A stretch of 64,000 bases of DNA, taken from positions 1 through 64,000 of the forward strand of contig NZ_JANIOC010000012.1 of assembly GCF_024733565.1 (NCBI RefSeq). The letters run 5' to 3'. Under the pieces are notes generated by a model, which saw only the letters and a list, made by a program, of their open reading frames with translations, had not been told where the DNA came from and searched no databases. Each line of letters begins with the position of its first letter. The first letter of the stretch is position 1. The DNA is from Rossellomorea sp. SC111. GTDB lineage: Bacteria > Bacillota > Bacilli > Bacillales > Bacillaceae_B. Below, piece after piece: positions 18,289 to 27,949 of the stretch. A program made the position numbers and the translations under genes.

Positions 18289-19011
18289 TTGAAGCATGAA
18301 ATGGTAGATGATATTACTCTGTCTTATTTAAGGTTCCAATCACCCAGCGAAAACAGGAGTAATATACTTGTGTTTCTTTTCATTTTTCTGGATATCATTG
18401 GTGTGCTTTTCCTTCTGGGAGAGCCCTTTATTCCTTCGTTATTTTGGGGTGGCATTATTCCAGTGATATTCATTCACCTGTGGGCCATTCCGTATGTAAT
18501 TGCCCCTTATATGTTTGAAAGATCCTATTATCTGTTTTTCGGAGTGTATGGGGTGATCAATACCTTCTTATACTTTTTAGTAATACAAAAGTTGATATAT
18601 TCTCATTTTTAAATATTCGGAACTGCCCCTTTGATTTTAGGCTCTATTTTATTTGTATCCCTTCTTTTCATCATGAATTGGATGAATACCCGCTTATTGT
18701 ATTCGGGAACGTACTCACGTCTTCAAAAAGGGGAAAAGACTGTCAACCTTACTCCGATTGCTTCGACCACAGGCATTGGCTACGTACTGGCACAGGTCAT
18801 CTTCTCATCCTTCTTTGTAGAATCAGTGAAAATCCTCATGATCATAGGGGTCTTCTCTATCCTCTCAGTGGCCACGGCTTATTTTTCAACCAGCATCCAT
18901 AAATATTTTTATATCAGAAGGCACATCGAGAAAGTAAAACAGATTGATCCCCAATTCGGGTTGCCGAAAAGGGAAAGAACTCTGATTCAGAAAAGAGGGA
19001 AGAGAACATGA
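18289..19011 (+). pseudogene. Six-helix membrane protein, tandem paralogue 2, interrupted by an in-frame TAA
   Basis: The same family as its two neighbours. The frame opens at TTG 18289 (AGGGGGA upstream) and reads MKHEMVDDITLSYL, but TAA at 18610-18612 cuts it after VIQKLIYSHF. Without any frameshift the same frame continues from 18613 with the rest of the family sequence (RLLYSGTY, YFSTSIHKYFYIRR) to 19011. Both neighbours have sense codons at this point. The gene is therefore a nonsense-interrupted copy, unless the stop is a sequencing error or is read through. Its end overlaps the next start by ATGA. Confidence 0.8.
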
Positions 19012-19709
19012 AAAGGCATAAAGATATTGATTCTATCACATTGTCTTATTTACATTTACAAACACCGAAAGAGAATAGAAGAAATATCATTACGTTCTTT
19101 CTCTTTTTCTTGGACATCATTGGTCTCCTTCCCATTTTGGGGGAGCCTTTCTCCTATGCCTTTGTCTGGCCGGCTGTTGTACCAGTGGCATTATTACATA
19201 TTTGGGCAGTCCTTTATGTGGTTGCCCCTTTTACGTTTGAAAAATCGTACTACCTGTTTTTCGGCATCTACGGTATCGTGAATACGTATGTGTATTTTTT
19301 GGTGATTCAAAAATATTTGTATGTATATGCCGGATTGAATGGTAAGGTCCCTTTTACTTTAGGTTTGCTGTTACTAATAGGACTGCTAGTGTTTTTCCAG
19401 CTATTAAACCATAGAATGTTGTATTCCGGGACGTATGCAAGACTGCAGAAAAATGATCAAAAGGTTACGATATCACCTGCATTGACCGCTTCAGGTATTG
19501 GGTATGTCATTGCTCATATTCTGCTTTCTTCGTTTATGACGGAATCTCTTTTTATGATCATCATCATTACGGGAGTATCCATATTATCGATACTCACCGC
19601 CTTTTTTTCAACGACTGTCCACCGATATTATTTTATTGTGAAACATGAAGAGACCGTTAAGAAGTTGTACCCTCAGTTTGGTTTACCTAAAAGAGAGAGG
19701 GGAATTTAA
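19008..19709 (+). CDS. Six-helix membrane protein, tandem paralogue 3
   Basis: A 233-aa intact paralogue of the two preceding genes, starting MKRHKDIDSITLSYL at an ATG that overlaps the stop of paralogue 2. It has six predicted TM helices, conserved PFTFEKSYYLFFGIYGIVN and the VHRYYFI tail region. The overlap implies translational coupling, so a stop in paralogue 2 might lower its expression. No known domain recognised; function unknown. Confidence 0.75.
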   Translation: MKRHKDIDSITLSYLHLQTPKENRRNIITFFLFFLDIIGLLPILGEPFSYAFVWPAVVPVALLHIWAVLYVVAPFTFEKSYYLFFGIYGIVNTYVYFLVIQKYLYVYAGLNGKVPFTLGLLLLIGLLVFFQLLNHRMLYSGTYARLQKNDQKVTISPALTASGIGYVIAHILLSSFMTESLFMIIIITGVSILSILTAFFSTTVHRYYFIVKHEETVKKLYPQFGLPKRERGI

Positions 19710-19736
19710 CGGGGAATCATTTTGGGGGGGAATTAC

Positions 19737-20114
19737 ATGTCAAGAAAGAAAGTAGTAGGATTTATCCTTGTGTTCGTGGTGTTTACCTTGATTGCATGTT
19801 CGCTATATGGAATAAATGTCCCTTTACCCAGTTCCTATATTCCATTAATGATAGCAGCAAATGGTGTGTTTGCTTTTTGTTCTATTTTTGCTCAACGATT
19901 GATTATTGTTTTATATGAAGTGAACGTCTTTGAAGGAAAAGATAGTTTTATCGGATATTTCAATAAGTACACAGCTATCTTTACATCGGGTATTAATTAC
20001 TATATACAAAACGTATTAAACCGTCTCCCTTTTCTAGTGAATAAACTCTTGGCTATATGTTTTTTCCTCTCTCTTGTTTGGATTGGTTTTGGGATTGTTG
20101 CAATCTTTAATTAG
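19737..20114 (+). CDS. Small membrane protein of unknown function
   Basis: A 125-aa protein with three hydrophobic stretches (VVGFILVFVVFTLIACSLY, then residues 33-60, and a C-terminal LLAICFFLSLVWIGFGIVAIF). The ATG at 19737 follows a GGGGGGAA ribosome binding site; an ATG five codons upstream lacks one. It has no resemblance I can name, and probably belongs to the same operon as the paralogous membrane proteins. Confidence 0.6.
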   Translation: MSRKKVVGFILVFVVFTLIACSLYGINVPLPSSYIPLMIAANGVFAFCSIFAQRLIIVLYEVNVFEGKDSFIGYFNKYTAIFTSGINYYIQNVLNRLPFLVNKLLAICFFLSLVWIGFGIVAIFN

Positions 20115-20147
20115 CGTTTATGTAATGATGGGTAGGTGGGATATAGC

Positions 20148-20414
20148 ATGACAAAGGAAGAACGTATTCAACTTTCAAAAGTGAATAAAAAAGGTAAAAA
20201 GAAGGATGAGAAATTCTTCTCATTTAAACGAGGCTTCATTTTTTACTGGAGGAGTAATGTCTTCCTTCTCTTTTCTATTCTTTTATTCTTATTGAATAAG
20301 AATAAATGGGCTCCGGATGGAGATAGTTATGTTTGGTTATTTGGCATTCAGGTCGAAGCACTACTCATTCTTCTCTCATTCATTGCTTGTTTACGTCCCA
20401 GGATACTGGAATAG
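20148..20414 (+). CDS. Small membrane protein of unknown function
   Basis: An 88-aa protein with a lysine-rich N-terminus (residues 1-32) and two C-terminal hydrophobic segments (VFLLFSILLFLL and VEALLILLSFIACL). The start at ATG 20148 has GGTGGGAT upstream. Last gene of the plus-strand hypothetical cluster. No function can be proposed. Confidence 0.55.
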   Translation: MTKEERIQLSKVNKKGKKKDEKFFSFKRGFIFYWRSNVFLLFSILLFLLNKNKWAPDGDSYVWLFGIQVEALLILLSFIACLRPRILE

Positions 20415-20484
20415 GCTAAAGAATATGCGCCTGAGCAAGAAATGAAGAAGATAAAATGACGGAACAGGATGTAATCCCGCATTG

Positions 20485-20522
20485 CATAAAAGAGCCATCC
20501 CGGCATCCAGGGATGGCTCTCT
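20485..20522 (-). terminator. Terminator after bceB
   Basis: AGAGCCATCCCGG pairs with CaGGGATGGCTCT. On the minus strand it ends in CTTTTATG just after the bceB stop, and it may also stop plus-strand transcripts. Confidence 0.75.
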
Positions 20523-20525
20523 CCA

Positions 20526-22472
20526 TTATAGCGACGCTTTAATCACCTTTTTATAATACAAAACCGATAATACACCAAAGATCGAATACAACACTGTATA
20601 TAATACCATCACAATGATCATCGGCGTCCAGACTTCGGCTCCGAACAGGAACCATCCGGACTGGACTGCAAAGTAACTGTGCAGAAGTCCGATGAGAAGA
20701 GGAATTCCGAAGCTGAAGAGCTGCTTCGCTTGAATGCCTCTCAATAAGTCACTTTGAGTAAATCCTAATTTTCGTAAAATCGTATAGTTCGGCTTCTCGT
20801 CTTCACTTTCGTCCATCTGTTTAAAGTACAGGATACAACCAGATGTGATCAGGAAGGTGAGGCCGAGGAACCCGACGATGAACATCGTGAGGCCCATGCT
20901 TTGTTTTTGTTCGGCTTTCATGTCGTACTGTGAAGCGTTCCCCCATCTTTCAACTAGATTTAACTCATGAAAGAGGTCGTTTGCTTTCTGTACATCTTTT
21001 TCCTTATCGATGTTCACACCGATATGAAGGGACGATTCCCTCTGGATTTCTGGATCCAGGTCCTTTTTCAGCTGTTGGAAAACATGGTCGTCCACAATGA
21101 CCGCAGGTGAACCGAACCCTGTAAACCAACCAGAGATCGGGTATTCATCCTGCATACCCAAGTATTTAAGCTTTATGTTCTTCGTTTTTCCTTTTAGCTC
21201 TGTCATACCGGAATCGTGTAGGGGCATCAGCTTTTGAAGTAAGTCGCTATAGCCAGTAAAGACCGTTTCCCCTTTTTTCACGTCAATGCCTTCTACACTT
21301 TTTTCACTGATGACAGCAGTAGGCATGGCATCTTGTGATCCGTTCAGTTCACTGAATTCAGAGTCTGCAATGTCTTCCAAGTTAACGAGAACTCTGATGA
21401 CTTCTATTTCCACTTTTTTGAATTCGATACCATTATTCAACAGGGCGTCTTTAAAATCATTGAAGTCTTGTTTGTTTATTAAAGAAAAATCTGCCGGTAC
21501 ACTATTTTCAGCCGTTTTTTCAGCTGAGTAATACCCAATGTAACTTAAAGACAATAATCCGATAGCCAGAGCCGATACCGTCGTGATGATCGTCAAAAGC
21601 AATGCGTTGGATTTCATCCTGAACATGATGGATGAAAGGGACAGGACCTCGTTGATGTTTAAGTAGCCACCCTTCTTCTTACGGATGACATTAAAGATAA
21701 AGCTCACAGACCCTTTATAAAAAAGATAGGTTCCGAGAATCACTGAGCCAAGTATAAAGAGCATGGCTCCATACAGCTGAGGCATCGTTGTGAAGTCCCC
21801 GCCAAACAATTTGGAAGATACATAATATCCGGAGGCAATCAGGATGATTCCAAAGATACCGATCATGATCTCGAACTTGGACATTTTTTTCACTCTTGTC
21901 TCCGTTGAAGAACGGACCCTGAAGAGTGATAAGATGCTTTGTCTTTTAATGAACACCAAGTTCATCAACATGATCAGCAGGTAAATCGCACAGAACACAA
22001 TAACGGTCTGGATGAGTGCCTTGGACGAGAAATGCAGTGTAGCAATCGCATTAATACCGGTTATATTGAATAAGATCATGATGATTAACTTGGAGAAGGA
22101 AAACCCGATCAAGATACCAAGTATCAAAGATCCAAAATAAAGGATGAAATTCTCCACGCTTAAAATGCGGAAGATTTTATTCTTTGTCATACCGATTAAC
22201 TGAAATAACCCAATTTCTTTACTTCTTCTCTTAATGAAGAGGGTATTGGCGTATAAAAGGAATATCGAGACAATGGCGACCAGCAGGACAGAAGCTGCCT
22301 TTACCGCTGCCCCGCCTTTAATGGTTCCCTTTGTTGCATCCATAGATGGATCGTACTGCAGGGTCACAAAGGCGAAATAGAGAGCGACACTAAAAATCAG
22401 GGCAAATACATACAGGTAATAATTCTTCAGATTCTTCTTCAGATTCCTGAAGATAAGGGTATTAATGTTCAT
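20526..22472 (-). CDS. bceB: Bacitracin-type ABC transporter permease BceB
   Basis: A 648-aa permease of the peptide-antibiotic (Pep7E/BceB) class: about ten TM helices, FtsX-type domains and a large extracytoplasmic domain (about residues 310-520) that in this family contacts the antibiotic-lipid II complex. The ATG at 22472 gives [21 protein letters not shown] and overlaps bceA by 11 bases. With BceA it frees cell-wall precursors from peptide antibiotics and acts as the actual stimulus sensor, signalling flux to the kinase BceS. Confidence 0.92.
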   Translation of the reverse strand: MNINTLIFRNLKKNLKNYYLYVFALIFSVALYFAFVTLQYDPSMDATKGTIKGGAAVKAASVLLVAIVSIFLLYANTLFIKRRSKEIGLFQLIGMTKNKIFRILSVENFILYFGSLILGILIGFSFSKLIIMILFNITGINAIATLHFSSKALIQTVIVFCAIYLLIMLMNLVFIKRQSILSLFRVRSSTETRVKKMSKFEIMIGIFGIILIASGYYVSSKLFGGDFTTMPQLYGAMLFILGSVILGTYLFYKGSVSFIFNVIRKKKGGYLNINEVLSLSSIMFRMKSNALLLTIITTVSALAIGLLSLSYIGYYSAEKTAENSVPADFSLINKQDFNDFKDALLNNGIEFKKVEIEVIRVLVNLEDIADSEFSELNGSQDAMPTAVISEKSVEGIDVKKGETVFTGYSDLLQKLMPLHDSGMTELKGKTKNIKLKYLGMQDEYPISGWFTGFGSPAVIVDDHVFQQLKKDLDPEIQRESSLHIGVNIDKEKDVQKANDLFHELNLVERWGNASQYDMKAEQKQSMGLTMFIVGFLGLTFLITSGCILYFKQMDESEDEKPNYTILRKLGFTQSDLLRGIQAKQLFSFGIPLLIGLLHSYFAVQSGWFLFGAEVWTPMIIVMVLYTVLYSIFGVLSVLYYKKVIKASL

Positions 22473-23226
22473 TCTGCACACCACCGAGCACGCCTTGGGT
22501 TTTCATGATGTCACTGAAGAAATGCTGCCTCTCCTGGTCGCCTTTTGTTAATTGAGTATAGATCTGCCCGTCTTTGATGAAGACGACCCGGCTGCAGTAG
22601 CTCGCCGCAACGGGATCATGGGTAACCATGACAATCGTCGCCTTCAGCTTTTGATTCAGCTCGCTCAGCTTGTTAAGGAGATCAGAGGCCGATTTAGAGT
22701 CCAGGGCGCCAGTCGGTTCATCTGCGAATATGATGCTTGGTTCATGGATGAAGGCACGAGCGGCTGATGTCCGCTGTTTCTGACCGCCTGATATTTCATT
22801 CGGATACTTATCTTTCAGTTCAAGGATCCCGAGTTCTGAAGCGAGGTCATTGAACTTCTGGTCGGCTTCCTTCTTCGGAGTCTTAGTAATGGATAAAGGC
22901 AGAAGGATATTTTCTTTCACCGTCAAAGTGTCGAGCAAGTTGTAATCCTGAAAGATAAATCCGAGGTGATTCTTTCGGAACTGTGCGAGCTGCTTTTCTT
23001 TCATCATCGTCATTTCATTACTCTCAATCTTAATCGACCCTTCACTCACTTTGTCGATGGAGGAAAGGACATTCAGGAGGGTGGTCTTTCCGGAACCCGA
23101 CGCTCCCATTATACTGACGAATTCCCCTTTTTGAATCGACAGGTCGATTCCCTTTAACACTTCCTGCTTATTGAACTTATTTCCGTAGCTTTTATGAAGT
23201 TTGCTTGCTTCTAATATAGTCAACAT
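22462..23226 (-). CDS. bceA: Bacitracin-type ABC transporter ATPase BceA
   Basis: A 254-aa ABC ATPase with Walker [10 protein letters not shown] (about residues 40-48), Q-loop in FIFQDYNLL, signature SGGQKQR, Walker [14 protein letters not shown] and an H-loop in MVTHDP. The unusual conserved C-terminal stretch [11 protein letters not shown] is typical of BceA. It powers BceB. The 97-base gap between bceS and bceA holds a candidate BceR operator, consistent with separate, strongly inducible transcription of bceAB. Confidence 0.94.
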   Translation of the reverse strand: MLTILEASKLHKSYGNKFNKQEVLKGIDLSIQKGEFVSIMGASGSGKTTLLNVLSSIDKVSEGSIKIESNEMTMMKEKQLAQFRKNHLGFIFQDYNLLDTLTVKENILLPLSITKTPKKEADQKFNDLASELGILELKDKYPNEISGGQKQRTSAARAFIHEPSIIFADEPTGALDSKSASDLLNKLSELNQKLKATIVMVTHDPVAASYCSRVVFIKDGQIYTQLTKGDQERQHFFSDIMKTQGVLGGVQNEH

Positions 23227-23310
23227 GAAAAACTCCTTTGATTTGATACCTTTATTATAAAAAGCAGGAAGTTTCTTTTCCTTTTATTGTTCGAACAAAA
23301 CAGAAAAGCA

Positions 23311-23328
23311 TGTGACATTTCTGTCACA
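23311..23328 (-). promoter_or_regulatory. Candidate BceR operator upstream of bceA
   Basis: A perfect inverted repeat TGTGACA-TTTC-TGTCACA, 85 bases or more upstream of the bceA start. It fits the general TnACA-N4-TGTnA layout described for BceR-like regulators. It overlaps the last codons and stop of bceS. A TATAAT lies between it and bceA on the minus strand. Confidence 0.6.
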
Positions 23329-24328
23329 CGCCGGTAAGTTGGACGAAATCATTTTTCTCCGGGAAGGTGAGGGTGATCCTGGTCCCCTCTCCCCGTTTGG
23401 ATTCAATATCTATGCTAATCAGCAGAGATTCTGAAACTCTCTTGGTTAAATATAAGCCCATTCCCGTAGAGGAGTGATCATTGTGGTCAATGGTCGAGGT
23501 GAATCCTTTTTCAAAGATCCTTGGCAGGTCCCTGGAGTCGATTCCCCTTCCGAAATCCTGAATGGTGAGAGTCACTTTTCCATCTCTTTTTTCGCTTAAT
23601 ATGGCAATGTCCGTTTTAGAGCTATATTTAACAGCGTTGGTCAAAAGCTGCCTGATCATGAATGCCAGCCACTTCGCATCGCTCAGCACGTTTGTGACCA
23701 CGAGTTGGATGTCAAATCCGATCCCTTTCTGAATACACCAAGATTGCAAGGTTTTTATTTCCTGAAAAATAACAGACTCGAGATCGGTGTCCTCAATGTA
23801 TAAATCATTCTCCATAAAAGACATACGCTTCTGGTGCAGCTGCCGATCCAACAAAAGGTGGATGCGCAGCCACTCATATTTTAAATGAGACTTCAATGGT
23901 TCGTCTTCCAAACGCTCAATCATCAAATGCATCGCCGTCAGAGGGGTTTTCACTTCATGTATCCAGGAGAGGAGGTCGTCCTTTTCCTGTTCGAGCATCA
24001 TTCGATTCTCAGATGCTGTCTTTCTCAAAAGGTTCGCCTGCCCCGATAGACTGTCCGAAACGATTTCCTGGAATGGAGTATCAGGGGCATCCACCCCTGT
24101 AATGTTAAGGTTATGATCCCATTCTTTAAGGCGCTTGAAGAACCGGGTTTCCTTCTGATAGCGGATGAACACGAAAACAATGAAAAAGAGCAGAGAAAGG
24201 AACATCATATAGATGATCGATTGCAAGGGGATGGCTGTATCGATATAGGCGATAAAGATCCAAAACAGATGAAGTACAATCACGAACGATATCCAGCTTT
24301 TCCGTTCCCATAAGTATGTACGGATCAT
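23324..24328 (-). CDS. bceS: Intramembrane-sensing histidine kinase BceS
   Basis: A 334-aa kinase, the usual BceS length, with two closely spaced TM helices (about 13-32 and 37-57) and almost no extracytoplasmic loop. This marks intramembrane-sensing kinases that receive their signal from the BceAB transporter. The phospho-acceptor is H124 in SWIHEVKTPLTAMHL. ATPase motifs include QLLTNAVKYS, DFGRGI and STGMGLYL. The start overlaps the bceR stop by four bases. Confidence 0.93.
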   Translation of the reverse strand: MIRTYLWERKSWISFVIVLHLFWIFIAYIDTAIPLQSIIYMMFLSLLFFIVFVFIRYQKETRFFKRLKEWDHNLNITGVDAPDTPFQEIVSDSLSGQANLLRKTASENRMMLEQEKDDLLSWIHEVKTPLTAMHLMIERLEDEPLKSHLKYEWLRIHLLLDRQLHQKRMSFMENDLYIEDTDLESVIFQEIKTLQSWCIQKGIGFDIQLVVTNVLSDAKWLAFMIRQLLTNAVKYSSKTDIAILSEKRDGKVTLTIQDFGRGIDSRDLPRIFEKGFTSTIDHNDHSSTGMGLYLTKRVSESLLISIDIESKRGEGTRITLTFPEKNDFVQLTGV

Positions 24329-25023
24329 GGCGAATCCTCTTCAATGGCCAGATATCCTTGCCCGACTTTCGTTTCAATGAAGCGGCCGAGTCCTATCTCT
24401 TCAAGGGTTTTCCTGAGGCGGTTCACATTGACGGTCAACGTGTTATCGCTGATGAACCGCTTGTCATCCCAGAGGCTGTTCATCAGTGCATCTCTGCTGA
24501 CAATCTTATTTTTCTGATCGATTAGAAGTTTTAATATGTACATTTCATTCTTCGTCAGTTCGACGGACCCCAGTTCATTCGTTACCATGTTCCGTTCAAA
24601 ATCAACGGTTGCCCTGCACCAGGTCTTGATGCTCACCTGTTCGGTGTTATAGTTATACACCCTCCTGAGGGTCGCCTGGACCTTTGCGATGAGGACATCG
24701 AAATGAAAGGGTTTCTGGATGAAGTCATCTGCCCCAAGCTGCATGGACATGACCATATCCGTCGGGTGATCCCGGGAGGACAGGAACAGGATCGGCACAT
24801 TGGAATGTGTGCGTATCATCCGGCACCAGTGGAAGCCGTCGAATTTAGGCAATTGAATATCAATGATCACAAGATCCGGTTTCACCACTGTGAACTCCTG
24901 CATGACTTGATTGAAATCTTTGATTCCATATACCTCATAGGACCACTGGGAAAGCCGTTCCTTGATTTCATTGAAAAGGGTTATATCATCTTCGATTAGT
25001 AATAATTTCAATTCTTTCACCAC
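24325..25023 (-). CDS. bceR: Response regulator BceR
   Basis: An OmpR-type regulator of about 232 aa, first gene of the bceRSAB unit. The receiver domain has acidic residues E11-D12-D13 and phospho-acceptor D55 (numbered from GTG 25023). The segment LPKFDGFHWCR and the run FLSSRDHP...MVMSMQLGADDFIQKPFHFD closely follow B. subtilis BceR as I recall it. A winged-helix domain follows (VNVNRLRKTL). The start is uncertain: GTG 25023, GTG 25020 or TTG 25011 (MKLLLIEDD); the TTG would best use GTGGTGAAAG as ribosome binding site. Confidence 0.9.
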   Translation of the reverse strand: MVKELKLLLIEDDITLFNEIKERLSQWSYEVYGIKDFNQVMQEFTVVKPDLVIIDIQLPKFDGFHWCRMIRTHSNVPILFLSSRDHPTDMVMSMQLGADDFIQKPFHFDVLIAKVQATLRRVYNYNTEQVSIKTWCRATVDFERNMVTNELGSVELTKNEMYILKLLIDQKNKIVSRDALMNSLWDDKRFISDNTLTVNVNRLRKTLEEIGLGRFIETKVGQGYLAIEEDSP

Positions 25024-25187
25024 TCAATCTTGCTGTTTACATAAATTGTATAGGAAATTACATACGTTTGCCATATGCCTGAAGATAGGAATTGTTTTAT
25101 TTAGAAATATTTAGATTATTTTTACAAAAGATGGGTATTTAATTTCTAAAAGCAATTGACCAAATTGCATAAGAAAGGAATTAAAGC

Positions 25188-25817
25188 ATGAAGAAACTTC
25201 TCGGGTTAGCATTGATAACAGCCGTTCTGTTAAGTGGATGTGGTGAAGTGCAGATTTCGATTAATAAAAACGCGGAACCACAGACTGGAGAGAATAACAG
25301 TAAAGAGGAAACCAACAAAGAATTGACCCTGGTCGATGATGTCAAAGACGGTGAAAAACTAACGAATGCTGATAAACAAAAAGCGATCATTAAATTTATC
25401 AATGAAGATATTCAGAGAGTTGCTGAATATGAAGTTGTGGCATTTGAATCTCTTGCATCGGTCTCTGGTGTGAATTATACCGATGATGAGACCCTCTATA
25501 AAGAGCTGACCTCAACAACCATACCTTCATATGAGAAAGCCTTGGGAGAAGCGGAGTCCATCGAGGGAAAAATCCCCGAACTTGAGGAAATGACGGAACG
25601 GATTGTGAGTGCCACCCAGATTTTTTATGATTCCCTTTTGCTCGAAAAACAGGCTATCGAGGAACAGGATGAAGTGTTGATAGAGGAGTCCAATGCCAAA
25701 ATTGAGGAGTATTACAGACTGGTGGAATCCTATCATTCGGATATGAAACTCTTGGCAGAGAAGTATGATGTGACATACCAGGTGGATGGACAGAGCGGGG
25801 AGGTTGATGAATTATGA
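25188..25817 (+). CDS. Putative lipoprotein of unknown function
   Basis: A 209-aa protein with signal peptide MKKLLGLALITAVLLSGC (lipidation C18), followed by a low-complexity N/E/K-rich linker to about residue 60 and a predominantly helical acidic domain. The helical part, with regularly spaced E/I/L, resembles a four-helix bundle, but no family is assigned. It is divergent from bceR, with 164 bases between them. AGAAAGGAATTAAAGC precedes the ATG. Confidence 0.72.
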   Translation: MKKLLGLALITAVLLSGCGEVQISINKNAEPQTGENNSKEETNKELTLVDDVKDGEKLTNADKQKAIIKFINEDIQRVAEYEVVAFESLASVSGVNYTDDETLYKELTSTTIPSYEKALGEAESIEGKIPELEEMTERIVSATQIFYDSLLLEKQAIEEQDEVLIEESNAKIEEYYRLVESYHSDMKLLAEKYDVTYQVDGQSGEVDEL

Positions 25818-25862
25818 AGCCTGTTGTAAAGATGTTTTAAATGTACGTGTATGGAGTCATAG

Positions 25863-25902
25863 GAAAAGGATCCCATTACACACGGATCCTCTTCCTTTTT
25901 TT
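25863..25902. terminator. Bidirectional terminator
   Basis: A 7-bp stem AGGATCC/GGATCCT with T runs on both sides, between the convergent lipoprotein and VOC genes. Confidence 0.75.
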
Positions 25903-26269
25903 ATATCCTGACTTCACTTACAAGAGCATGTGTATTCCCCTCAGTATCCTCAAAAAATACCATCCATGATTCCACGTCGTCCATTTTTGCCACCATGTGA
26001 GGTTCATCCACAAAATGAACATCATTTTCCTTCATCTTTTCGTAGCTTGATTGGATATCTTCTACATCAAAATAAATGACTGAGCTGTGGGTGAACTTTT
26101 CATTTTCCGGCAGGGTAAGGAGGAGCCTCACCCCGTCACAATCAAAAAATGCCATAGAGGCAGTCGTGAATAGGAGCGGGCGCCCCAATTGTTCACGATA
26201 AAAGTCTATGGCGCGGGCTAAATCCTTTACGGGGACTCCGATTTGTTTGATTCCTTGAATGATACTCAT
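25901..26269 (-). CDS. VOC family (glyoxalase/dioxygenase fold) protein
   Basis: A 122-aa single-domain VOC protein starting MSIIQGIKQIGVPVKDLARAIDFYRE, with the two beta-alpha-beta-beta-beta modules and C-terminal FFEDTEGNTHALVSEV. Members bind metals or small molecules (glyoxalase, fosfomycin or bleomycin resistance); the substrate is not predictable. It lies 48 bases downstream of the araC-type gene on the same strand, so the two probably form an operon. Confidence 0.82.
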   Translation of the reverse strand: MSIIQGIKQIGVPVKDLARAIDFYREQLGRPLLFTTASMAFFDCDGVRLLLTLPENEKFTHSSVIYFDVEDIQSSYEKMKENDVHFVDEPHMVAKMDDVESWMVFFEDTEGNTHALVSEVRI

Positions 26270-26317
26270 TTCATCTCTCTCCTTTCATTTCCTCCTTATC
26301 GTAGGAGATTGAAGGAG

Positions 26318-27172
26318 TTAATTCTTTTCCAAAATCACTTTTTTTCGATAGAAAGTGGGTGAACAACCCACAAATTGTTTGAACATCTTAGAGAATGACA
26401 CAGGGTTTTGATAGCCAAGTTCAAAGGTGATGTCAGTAACGGAAAGGTTACGATCTTTCAATAATTTTTTGGCTTTTTCAATTCGTAATTCCGAGATGTG
26501 GCGGTGTGGGGTTTTCCCATAATACTGAGAGTAAGTTCTGATCAGATGATTTTGTGATAAACATGCAACCATCGAGATATCCTCGAGTGTAAGAGCGTTG
26601 TGGTAACATGCTCTGATATATTCATGAGCGATGGTGATTCTCCTGTAGATTTCCTCTCTGGTGGAGTGTTTTACTGCATGAATTGATTCAGTTCTTTTCA
26701 AATGTTGAAAATGAGAGGTTAATAGATTTTCCATAAAGATATGATACTGTTCTTCACACCAGTTATCTTTTGGATATATTTCAAGCCTTTGGGACATTTG
26801 TATCTGCCTGGCGATTGAAGGGGTGATCTCATAGGTCCTTTCGAAAAACTCAATGGGTCGGCTACGTTTGAACGGATCGGTTATCAATTGATTGGGAGAG
26901 TCGTTCAACGTGCGATAGGTATCTTCGGCAAACCCTTTCTTAAAGAAGATACAAAATGACTCCACCTGCTGATCTTCCTCGATGGTAATGGTGTAGGGGC
27001 CATCATTGACCAGAAGATACCGACCTTCCTCTACGCAGAAGTAGCCTCTGCTTGTTTTGTAGAAGGCCTTTCCGTTCATGAAGGTCTTAATGGACAGTTG
27101 TCCGACTCCTTCCCAATGAAATTTGTCGCTCTTTGCCTGCAGAATGTAATTAGAAGAATTGGGTTGTTTCAT
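26318..27172 (-). CDS. AraC family transcriptional regulator
   Basis: A 284-aa regulator with an N-terminal cupin-like effector domain (about 1-140) and a C-terminal double helix-turn-helix (about 180-280): LTLEDISMVACLSQNHLIRTY, then LSVTDITFELGYQNPVSFSKMF, ending FVGCSPTFYRKK as in AraC/XylS proteins. Target and inducer are unknown. It probably controls itself and the downstream VOC gene. Confidence 0.88.
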   Translation of the reverse strand: MKQPNSSNYILQAKSDKFHWEGVGQLSIKTFMNGKAFYKTSRGYFCVEEGRYLLVNDGPYTITIEEDQQVESFCIFFKKGFAEDTYRTLNDSPNQLITDPFKRSRPIEFFERTYEITPSIARQIQMSQRLEIYPKDNWCEEQYHIFMENLLTSHFQHLKRTESIHAVKHSTREEIYRRITIAHEYIRACYHNALTLEDISMVACLSQNHLIRTYSQYYGKTPHRHISELRIEKAKKLLKDRNLSVTDITFELGYQNPVSFSKMFKQFVGCSPTFYRKKVILEKN

Positions 27173-27403
27173 ATGATTTTCTCCCTGATTGATTAATGTT
27201 TTTTCATTATACTAAATTATGGAATATCTTTCTTCCGATTTTGAACAATTATGAAACAGCCATGATTAACTACAAGGAAGTACCTGGTTGATGGAGGATA
27301 TCCCCTTATAATGGCTCAGGTTGCCCTTAATTAAGTCAAATCGACCGTGATAAGGGGAAAAGGTGGTACTAGAAGTGAAGAGCCTAAATAAAGCAATCTA
27401 ATC

Positions 27404-27439
27404 AAAAAGAGACCTGACAATTCATCAGGTCTCTTTTTT
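27404..27439. terminator. Bidirectional terminator
   Basis: Perfect 10-bp stem AGAGACCTGA/TCAGGTCTCT, with an A run before and a T run after. It lies between araC (-) and the CMD gene (-). On the minus strand it terminates the CMD gene. Confidence 0.8.
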
Positions 27440-27442
27440 AGG

Positions 27443-27844
27443 TCAGTGTTTACTTTCATGACGGATAGCGAATACTTTCTTTGCAACCGTTAAGGCATTA
27501 AGAACACGGGGGAACCCGGTATATGGAATCAAATGAGTTATGCTCTCTACGATTTCTTCCTCTGTTAATCCTGCTGTAAGTCCCGTGTTGATATGGAGCT
27601 CAAGCTGAGGTTCTGTCCCTTGTGTTACAAGGGAGGAAATGGTGACGATGGCGCGTTGCTTATTCGTTAATCCTTGGCGGGAATAAATGTCCCCGTAGGC
27701 AAACTCGATAATGTATTTTCCCACATCGGGAGCGATGTCTTCCAGTGCTTCAGAGATCTTAAGATGTGTGGAGATTTCTTTATTATCGGTCAGTGTGTAT
27801 TCCATCAGTTTATCCAATCCGTGTTGATATCTGTCTTGATTCAT
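27443..27844 (-). CDS. Carboxymuconolactone decarboxylase family protein
   Basis: A 133-aa all-helical protein of the CMD/AhpD superfamily: DVGKYIIEFAYGDIYSRQGLTNKQRAIVTISSLV, with QLELHINTGLTAGLTEEEIVE as the second conserved block. It has no cysteine, so it belongs to the CMD-like branch (gamma-carboxymuconolactone decarboxylase) rather than the CxxC-dependent AhpD peroxidase branch. Substrate not known. LysR-type gene 105 bases upstream on the same strand. Confidence 0.83.
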   Translation of the reverse strand: MNQDRYQHGLDKLMEYTLTDNKEISTHLKISEALEDIAPDVGKYIIEFAYGDIYSRQGLTNKQRAIVTISSLVTQGTEPQLELHINTGLTAGLTEEEIVESITHLIPYTGFPRVLNALTVAKKVFAIRHESKH

Positions 27845-27949
27845 TTTCCATTCCTCCTGTCAAAGTTACTACAGGAATACTATAACGCTACACACATATA
27901 TGCGTAAAATACATATATTTTATTAATAGTATGCGAAATAGTTATAGGT

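Noticed and set aside
27290-27440. Possible T-box leader (AAGGTGGTAC followed by a terminator)
   Set aside because: The T-box sequence needs a match closer to AGGGTGGNACCGCG. No specifier loop is seen, and no plus-strand gene follows.
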